This document shows, piece by piece, positions 59,455 to 64,000 of a DNA stretch of 64,000 bases (the first letter of the stretch is position 1; each line of letters begins with the position of its first letter). The stretch covers positions 124,001 through 188,000 of the forward strand of contig NZ_FRDM01000006.1 in NCBI RefSeq assembly GCF_900143215.1, given 5' to 3'. The position numbers were made by a program, and so were the translations under genes. The notes under the pieces were generated by a model, which saw nothing but the letters and a program-made list of their open reading frames with translations, made no database searches and was not told where the DNA came from. Source of the DNA: Geodermatophilus obscurus. GTDB taxonomy: Bacteria; Actinomycetota; Actinomycetes; Mycobacteriales; Geodermatophilaceae.

Positions 59455-60426
59455 ATGGCCGACAACGCCAAGATCATCAACCAGCTCCGCGCCCTCGTCC
59501 TGCTGACCCAGACCGAGGAGCAGGTCGCTCGGACCCGCATCTCGCAGGCTCGCACCGAGGCCGTGCGTCGTGAGCTCACCCAGAACGCCGACCACGCCGC
59601 CGAGCGCACCCGGGACATCACCGACCAGCTGCGCGCCCTGGGTGGCGTGCCGGACGTCGTGACCCCCGTCGTGGGCCGCCTCTCCGCCGTCCTCAAGGCC
59701 GGCTTCGAGCAGGCCGAGCCGCTCGAGGAGGCCCTGCTGCAGGACCTCAACCTGGAGCACCAGCTGCTCGACCGCGCCACCTACGTGAAGGTGCTCGCCG
59801 AGCAGGCCGAGCTGCCGAAGGTCCGCCAGCTCGCCGAGCGGCTGATCGCCGCGCACAAGGCCACCGTCGAGTGGCTGACCGTCGTCCTGGCCGAGGAGGC
59901 CATGGGTGGCCCGGCCGCGCTGCAGGCCACCGCGCTGCAGCGGGTCGCCGGCACCGCCGCCCGCGCCGCCAACGCCCCGGTCCGCTTCTGGGCCAACCGG
60001 GTCAACGAGGTCGTCGAGTCGGTGCACCAGCGCCGCGAGCAGGCCGGTGAGCGGCTGAACGAGGCGACCGACAAGGCCTCCTCCTTCACCGACGCCGTCC
60101 GCGAGACGCTGACCGTCGGCCGCAGCGCCGCGCTGCGCCGGGCCGAGCGGATCGCCCGTCGCGAGGGCAACAAGGACGCCGCCAACGCCGCCAAGGCCGC
60201 CCGCGAGGAGCTCGGCGACGTCAGCGCCGACGAGCTGCCGATCAAGGGCTACGACTCGCTGTCCACCCAGGACGCCATCAAGGCGGTCAAGGAGCTCAAG
60301 AGCGCGCACGACGTCCGGGTGATCATCCGCTACGAGGAGACCCACAAGAACCGGACCAGCGTCGTCAACGCCACCCAGACCCAGCTGGCCGCGCTGGCCA
60401 AGGAGGCCGTGGGCGTCGACAGCTGA
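59455..60426 (+). CDS. Ferritin-like-domain protein, conserved hypothetical
   Basis: A 323-residue all-helical protein. The first 160 residues form a helical bundle (NAKIINQLRALVLLTQTEEQ, LQDLNLEHQLLDRATYVKVL, AERLIAAHKATVEWLTVVLA) with Glu and His spacing suggestive of a ferritin-like fold, though the metal site is uncertain. The rest is basic and coil-like (RRAERIARREGNKDAANAAK) and ends in an acidic-to-basic tail (YDSLSTQDAIKAVKELKSAH). Codon choice is extremely GC3-biased, so it is probably highly expressed. It has its own palindrome-bearing promoter and terminator. Confidence 0.65.
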   Translation: MADNAKIINQLRALVLLTQTEEQVARTRISQARTEAVRRELTQNADHAAERTRDITDQLRALGGVPDVVTPVVGRLSAVLKAGFEQAEPLEEALLQDLNLEHQLLDRATYVKVLAEQAELPKVRQLAERLIAAHKATVEWLTVVLAEEAMGGPAALQATALQRVAGTAARAANAPVRFWANRVNEVVESVHQRREQAGERLNEATDKASSFTDAVRETLTVGRSAALRRAERIARREGNKDAANAAKAAREELGDVSADELPIKGYDSLSTQDAIKAVKELKSAHDVRVIIRYEETHKNRTSVVNATQTQLAALAKEAVGVDS

Positions 60427-60442
60427 CGTCGCACCACCCCCT

Positions 60443-60480
60443 CGCGAGGGCCCGTTCCCACCCGGGAGCGGGCCCTCGCG
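60443..60480 (+). terminator. Terminator after the ferritin-like gene
   Basis: CGCGAGGGCCCG (60443-60454) and CGGGCCCTCGCG (60469-60480) form a perfect 12-bp stem; the 14-base loop can extend the pairing through TCCC and GGGA. It lies between the ferritin-like stop and the convergent reductase stop, and can act in both directions. Confidence 0.75.
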
Positions 60481-60485
60481 GCGTC

Positions 60486-60971
60486 TCAGGGAGCCGGCCG
60501 GTAGCGCAGCCACACCAGGTCGCCGGCCAGTTGCCGCACATCCTGCAGCGCGAGGGCGGTGGCCGGCGGCTGTGTTCCGAACCAGCGACGGTCGCTCGCG
60601 GTCCCGGCGAGGACCGGGTGCACGAGCAGGCTCACCTCGTCGACCAGCCCCGGCGTCTGCGCGCTGGAGACGGCCAGCACGCCCGACCAGTGGCCGGCGT
60701 CGCGCAGCGCCGTCCACCGACGCACCCGGGCCCGGCTGTCGACGACGGCCAGCAGCGGCCCGTCCGGGCGCGGACCCGGCTGCGGTGCGGCCGCGAGCGC
60801 CTCCTCCTGGGCCAGGATCGTGTCCGCTCCGGTGAGGGTGACGTCCTCCCGCCACGTCGTGGCCAGCTCGTGGAACGCGGCGACGTCGGCGGCGAAGCCG
60901 GTGGTGGCGCCGTCCAGGGAGACCGCGACGTGTGCGACCACGCGCGGTCGGTCGGGGCTCGCAGCGGACAC
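60486..60971 (-). CDS. RibD/dihydrofolate-reductase-like protein
   Basis: A 161-residue single-domain protein of the RibD C-terminal/DHFR-like family. VVAHVAVSLDGATTGFAADV is the N-terminal strand and loop, VTLTGADTILAQEEALAAAP is the substrate region and VDEVSLLVHPVLAGTASDRR closes the fold; the last strand is LVWLRYRP. NADPH binding is expected but the substrate is unknown; stand-alone forms are common in actinobacteria. GTG 60971 has GGAG 5 bases upstream. Confidence 0.8.
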   Translation of the reverse strand: MSAASPDRPRVVAHVAVSLDGATTGFAADVAAFHELATTWREDVTLTGADTILAQEEALAAAPQPGPRPDGPLLAVVDSRARVRRWTALRDAGHWSGVLAVSSAQTPGLVDEVSLLVHPVLAGTASDRRWFGTQPPATALALQDVRQLAGDLVWLRYRPAP

Positions 60972-61038
60972 GGCCACTCCGGGAGATCTGGGTCGCACCG
61001 GGTTTGACCGGCGGTCGGGGCCGGGGATGGGATGCCGC

Positions 61039-61461
61039 ATGAGCATCACACCCGACGCCCTCGAGCAGGAGTTCTCCCTGACGACGGCCGTCACCCGCCT
61101 GGACTTCCTCAACCGGCGGGACAGCGGGGAGACCACGCTGAACACCGCGGAGGACGTCGACGCCGACGACTGGACCTCGTTCCGGTCGGCCACCACGTCG
61201 CTCGACGTCGCCGAGTCGCTGGAGCTGCTCGCGCTCGGTGAGGTCGTCGCGCACAAGGCCCGGGACAGCCAGCTGACCGGGTTCCGCGCCGCCCTGCGCG
61301 GCGGTGCCTCCTGGGAGCAGATCGCCGAGGCGCTCGGCATCCGGCCCGAGGAGGCGTGGACCCGCTACCACCAGCTCATCGAGCGCCACGAGCGTGCCCG
61401 CGTGCTCGACACCGATGCGGCCGCGGCCGCCCGCGAGCTCGCCGGCATCCGCCCGAGCTGA
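61039..61461 (+). CDS. Conserved hypothetical helical protein
   Basis: A 140-residue protein. LDFLNRRDSGETTLNTAEDV, TSLDVAESLELLALGEVVAH and a C-terminal helix-turn-helix-like stretch (GASWEQIAEALGIRPEEAWT) suggest a small regulator with an HTH, but no certain family. ATG 61039 was chosen; ATG 61027 would add 4 residues. Divergent from the RibD-like gene by 67 bases. Confidence 0.65.
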   Translation: MSITPDALEQEFSLTTAVTRLDFLNRRDSGETTLNTAEDVDADDWTSFRSATTSLDVAESLELLALGEVVAHKARDSQLTGFRAALRGGASWEQIAEALGIRPEEAWTRYHQLIERHERARVLDTDAAAAARELAGIRPS

Positions 61462-61463
61462 CG

Positions 61464-61585
61464 AAGGACCTTCCTGCCCCCGTCGCGCGCAGGCTCGCGC
61501 CAGGCCCTGTCCGGAGGCTCGCCGCGAGCTCGCGAGCCGTGAGGAGGACGGGGTCCTTCTACTGCAGGAGGGCCGTTCCAGCAGG
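61464..61585 (-). repeat. Interspersed intergenic repeat, copy 3 (inverted)
   Basis: The minus strand of 61541-61575 reads GAAGGACCCCGTCCTCCTCA and GCTCGCGAGCTCGCGGCGAG, matching the blocks of copy 1 at 38810 but in inverted orientation. Here the start AAGGACC and end GGTCCTT are also mutually inverted, so the whole unit can fold. It fills most of the gap between the 61039 gene and the 61717 gene. Confidence 0.5.
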
Positions 61586-61716
61586 CACTCGGCGCGCACG
61601 CACCGGTTCCGCTGCGGCGGCCGATCCGCTGCACTGGCTCTGCCGACGTCGTCCGTGGCAGCCGCCACGGGGGTGCCGGCGCGCGAGTGCGCGAGCAACC
61701 GTCGAGGAGGAACGCG

Positions 61717-61941
61717 ATGAGTGAGAGCGGCGACGTCACCGGCACCAAGGACAAGGACTACAACCTCATCTGGTTCACCGAGCAGTGCCTGAGCAATGCG
61801 CTGCGGCTGGAGACCTATGTCCAGGACGCGGAACGGGACGGTGACAACGAGATCGCCGACCTGTTCCGCAAGGCGCAGAGCGACAGCCGCAAGGGCGCCG
61901 AGCAGGGCAAGGCGCTGCTGCGCTCGCGCATGAGCGGCTGA
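61717..61941 (+). CDS. Small conserved helical protein
   Basis: A 74-residue acidic helical protein. The core is DKDYNLIWFTEQCLSNALRL followed by YVQDAERDGDNEIADLFRKA, resembling small actinobacterial proteins of unknown function with a helical hairpin. GAGGAGGAACGCG before the ATG is a strong ribosome binding site and a strong terminator follows 12 bases after the stop, so it is a genuine, probably well-expressed gene. Confidence 0.8.
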   Translation: MSESGDVTGTKDKDYNLIWFTEQCLSNALRLETYVQDAERDGDNEIADLFRKAQSDSRKGAEQGKALLRSRMSG

Positions 61942-61953
61942 GTGCCCGCGACG

Positions 61954-61988
61954 GGGGCCGGGGCCGGACGTCGTCCGGTCCCGGCCCC
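61954..61988 (+). terminator. Terminator after the small helical gene
   Basis: GGGGCCGGGGCCGGAC (61954-61969) pairs with GTCCGGTCCCGGCCCC (61973-61988) over 16 positions with one G-T wobble and a 3-base loop. Very strong hairpin directly downstream of the 61941 stop. Confidence 0.8.
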
Positions 61989-62070
61989 TGGTCGTGCCAC
62001 GGGACCTCGACCCCTCGTCGGATGAACTCACGGAAGAACGTGAAGACCGCCGGTGCGTCGGACAGCCGGG

Positions 62071-62454
62071 TCAGCGGTGCAGCAGCGCGAAGGTCGCGAC
62101 GGCGTGCGCGACCGCCTCGCCGTCCTGCTCGACCTCGGCCTCGCAGACGGTGAGGTGCGCTCCGCGGGTGCGGACCCGGCCGGTCACGACGAGCGGTCCG
62201 GGAGTGCCCGGGCGCAGGTAGGTGACGGTGAGCTGGCTGGTCGCCGGCACCTCGCCCTCCCCGGTGGTGGTGCGCACCGCCTGCCCCATGGCGGTGTCGA
62301 CCAGCGTGGCGAGCACGCCGCCGTGCACCGTGCCCGCCGGGTTGAGGTGCTCCTCGCGCACCTCGAAGGCGATCCGCGCACCGCCGTCGTCGGCATCCTC
62401 CACCTGGGCGCCGATCCGCTGGGCGAAGCCCCCGGGGCCCGTCTGCTCGCTCAT
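62071..62454 (-). CDS. PaaI-family hotdog thioesterase
   Basis: A 127-residue hotdog-fold thioesterase. LNPAGTVHGGVLATLVDTAM is the PaaI signature (HGG and the Asp at the active site), with SQLTVTYLRPGTPGPLVVTG and the final strand AVAHAVATFALLHR. It should hydrolyse an aromatic or acyl-CoA ester. ATG 62454. No phenylacetate genes are near. Confidence 0.87.
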   Translation of the reverse strand: MSEQTGPGGFAQRIGAQVEDADDGGARIAFEVREEHLNPAGTVHGGVLATLVDTAMGQAVRTTTGEGEVPATSQLTVTYLRPGTPGPLVVTGRVRTRGAHLTVCEAEVEQDGEAVAHAVATFALLHR

Positions 62455-62576
62455 GTCGCGGCGCTACCCGCGGGGACGCCGTCCGACGCACCGGCCGGGT
62501 CGTGCCGGACGCTCCGGGCCCCTAGCGTCGGGGGCTCACCGCCGGCCGGCGCCGGCGCCGCTCGGAGGGAGCAGGC

Positions 62577-63269
62577 GTGACCGCACCGCAGGAGACGCTG
62601 GACCGGTGGGCCGACGGCGAGCGGCTGTTCGCCACGGCGCTCGGCCGGCTGACCGACGAGGAGTTCGACCGGCCCTCGCTGTGCCCGGGTTGGGACCGGC
62701 GGCACGTGGTGGCCCACGTCATCCGCAACGCCGGCGCGCTGGGCAACCTGCTGACCTGGGCGCGCACCGGCGAGGAGACGCCGATGTACCCCTCGCGGGA
62801 GGCCCGGGACGCCGGCATCGCCGAGACCGCCGCGCTGGAGGCGGCGCGGTTGCGCACCGACCACGTCACCGCGGCCGCCCGGTTCGCCGACGCCGTCCGC
62901 GGGCTCCCCGGGCCGGCGTGGTCGGCGACCGTGCGCACCATGCAGGGCCGGGAGGTGCCCGCCTCGGAGGTGCCGTGGATGCGCTGCATCGAGGTGGTCG
63001 TGCACGCCGTCGACCTCGACGCCGGTGTGGGCTTCGCCGACGCCGCCGAGGAGGTCCAGACGGCGATCTGCGAGGAGGTGCTCGACGCCTGGGCACGGCG
63101 CGGCGAGACACCGGACGTCGTCGTCTTCGCCGGCGACCGGGAGTGGGGGAGCGGCGCGGTGGCCGTCTCCGGGCCGCTGCCGGCGGTCACCGGCTGGCTC
63201 ACCGGGCGCAGCCGGGGAGAGGGGCTCGCCGCGGACGGCGACCTGCCGGAGCTGCCGCGCTGGATCTGA
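62577..63269 (+). CDS. Maleylpyruvate isomerase-family (DinB-like, mycothiol-type) protein
   Basis: A 230-residue protein of the maleylpyruvate isomerase/mycothiol-dependent DinB-like family. CPGWDRRHVVAHVIRNAGAL has the first metal His, and WMRCIEVVVHAVDLDAGV has the Glu and second His of the 3-residue zinc site. Such enzymes use mycothiol in actinobacteria for isomerisation or detoxification. GTG 62577. Substrate unknown. Confidence 0.85.
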   Translation: MTAPQETLDRWADGERLFATALGRLTDEEFDRPSLCPGWDRRHVVAHVIRNAGALGNLLTWARTGEETPMYPSREARDAGIAETAALEAARLRTDHVTAAARFADAVRGLPGPAWSATVRTMQGREVPASEVPWMRCIEVVVHAVDLDAGVGFADAAEEVQTAICEEVLDAWARRGETPDVVVFAGDREWGSGAVAVSGPLPAVTGWLTGRSRGEGLAADGDLPELPRWI

Positions 63270-63397
63270 CGGACCGTTCTGGGAAGGATCTGCCGCCCGT
63301 GTCGATCCGGCTCGCGCCCGTTCGACGTGGAGGCGGGGGGACGGTGGACCGCCGGCCGACCGGGCCGCGACCGCTCCCGCCCGAGGAGGGACCAGAG

Positions 63398-63823
63398 ATG
63401 CGTTTCATGGTGATCGTCAAGGCCGACCAGGACACCGAGAACGGCGTGATGCCGACCGAGCAGGAGCTCGCCGAGATGGGCGCCTACAACGAGGAGCTGG
63501 TCCGGGCCGGCGTCATGCTCGCCGGTGAGGGCCTGCACCCCAGCTCCCGCGGCTTCCGGGTCCGCTACGACGCCGACGGGAAGAGCACCGTGGTCGACGG
63601 CCCGTTCACCGAGACCAAGGAGCTGATCGCCGGCTTCTGGGTCCTGCAGGTGAGCTCCCGCGAGGAGGTCGAGCAGTGGGCGCGGCGGGCGCCGTTCCGC
63701 GGGGGCGAGGTCGAGGTCCGGCAGGTCTTCGAGACCGACGACTTCGGCGACGCGATGACCCCCGAGCTGCGCGAGCAGGAGGACCGGATGCGGGCCACCG
63801 TCGAGCAGCAGCACGACCGGTGA
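63398..63823 (+). CDS. DGPF/YciI-domain protein
   Basis: A 141-residue YciI-like ferredoxin-fold protein with the motif TVVDGPFTETKELIAGFWVL, the DGPF signature. MRFMVIVKADQDTENG opens the fold after GAGGAGGG. Members next to ECF sigma genes of the ECF42 type are thought to belong to the same regulatory unit. The stop overlaps the sigma gene start (GTGA), so they are cotranscribed. Confidence 0.87.
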   Translation: MRFMVIVKADQDTENGVMPTEQELAEMGAYNEELVRAGVMLAGEGLHPSSRGFRVRYDADGKSTVVDGPFTETKELIAGFWVLQVSSREEVEQWARRAPFRGGEVEVRQVFETDDFGDAMTPELREQEDRMRATVEQQHDR

Positions 63824-64000
63824 CGGCGGCGGGCGGGGCGGCGGGAAGCTGTCGGACGACGACGCACCGGGTCGTCGAGGCCGTGTGGCGGATCGAGTCC
63901 GCCAAGCTCGTCGCCGCCCTCGCCCGGGTCACCGGCGATGTCGGCCTCGCCGAGGAGCTGGCCCAGGACGCGCTGGTGGCGGCGCTGGAGCGGTGGCCGG
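63820..64000 (+). CDS. ECF sigma factor (ECF42-like), partial at window end
   Basis: The first 60 residues of an ECF sigma factor, cut by the end of the window. RVVEAVWRIESAKLVAALAR and TGDVGLAEELAQDALVAALE are region 2 of an ECF42-type sigma (the AEELAQDALVAALERWP motif). GTG 63820 overlaps the DGPF gene stop. ECF42 sigmas normally carry a long C-terminal TPR-like extension that would replace an anti-sigma factor; this part is beyond the window. Confidence 0.85.
   Translation, partial: MTAAGGAAGSCRTTTHRVVEAVWRIESAKLVAALARVTGDVGLAEELAQDALVAALERWP

Overview
The window is very GC-rich (about 74 percent by eye, with codon third positions almost all G or C) and carries a gene set typical of the actinobacterial order Geodermatophilales: DUF222/HNH 13E12-type genes, RHH, VapC and RelBE toxin-antitoxin pairs, F420-linked oxidoreductases, a c-di-AMP (ydaO-type) riboswitch in front of an NlpC/P60 hydrolase, and a bacteriophytochrome fused to a PP2C phosphatase. 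The closest guess is a Blastococcus, Geodermatophilus or Modestobacter relative. No rRNA, tRNA, CRISPR array, integrase or transposase was seen.

Layout. 0-1.7 kb: two toxin-antitoxin operons (RHH/Doc and RHH-DUF433/DUF5615), apparently read from leaderless promoters. 1.7-6.8 kb: a solitary phosphorothioate-DNA type HNH restriction enzyme, then a patch of broken genes (VapC tail, PfkB kinase fragment, truncated 98-codon ORF) around an intact DUF222/HNH gene, then an unknown 590-residue protein. 7.1-13.8 kb: a complete type I Wadjet plasmid-defence operon, jetABCD. 13.7-18.2 kb: a possibly frameshifted hypothetical gene, cupin, TPR protein, RelBE-like pair, alcohol dehydrogenase and a membrane-anchored Ser/Ala-rich protein. 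18.3-29.1 kb: a duplicated and eroded region containing a kinase-flippase fusion, SnoaL-like and Ddn-like proteins, a RecB nuclease/RNase H/helicase fusion, FitAB, a broken Nudix gene and two DUF3303 copies with different lesions. Three separate scraps of the helicase gene lie in this region.

29.1-43.1 kb: chromosomal housekeeping and signalling genes, including a receiver/thioredoxin-reductase fusion, a PfkB kinase beside an ADP-ribosylglycohydrolase-phosphatase fusion, NlpC/P60 with its riboswitch, hydroxyacid dehydrogenase, SMP-30, an F420 oxidoreductase, STAS, an XRE/membrane pair behind a 41-bp palindrome, RtcB, and a Ser/Thr kinase. 43.1-46.3 kb: RsbW-like kinase, RsbV-like antagonist and a phytochrome-PP2C phosphatase, which together look like a red-light-controlled partner-switching module. 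46.6-57.3 kb: a co-directional block with a DUF4011/AAA/DUF3320-type 2011-residue helicase-nuclease, a tail-anchored Ser/Thr kinase, a 45-residue membrane peptide, a DO-GTPase2-type GTPase, a GAP1-N2-type protein and a 56-codon gene. This is the best candidate for an under-described system. 57.5-64 kb: enoyl-CoA hydratase, Nudix hydrolase, zinc ribbon, ferritin-like protein, RibD-like reductase, small conserved genes, thioesterase, maleylpyruvate-isomerase-like protein, and a DGPF/YciI gene coupled to an ECF sigma factor that runs off the end.

The recurring theme is conflict biology (four intact toxin-antitoxin pairs, Wadjet, a type IV-like restriction enzyme, a GTPase/kinase/helicase block) mixed with gene duplication and decay. 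All functional names come from reading the translated sequence; no database search was run.
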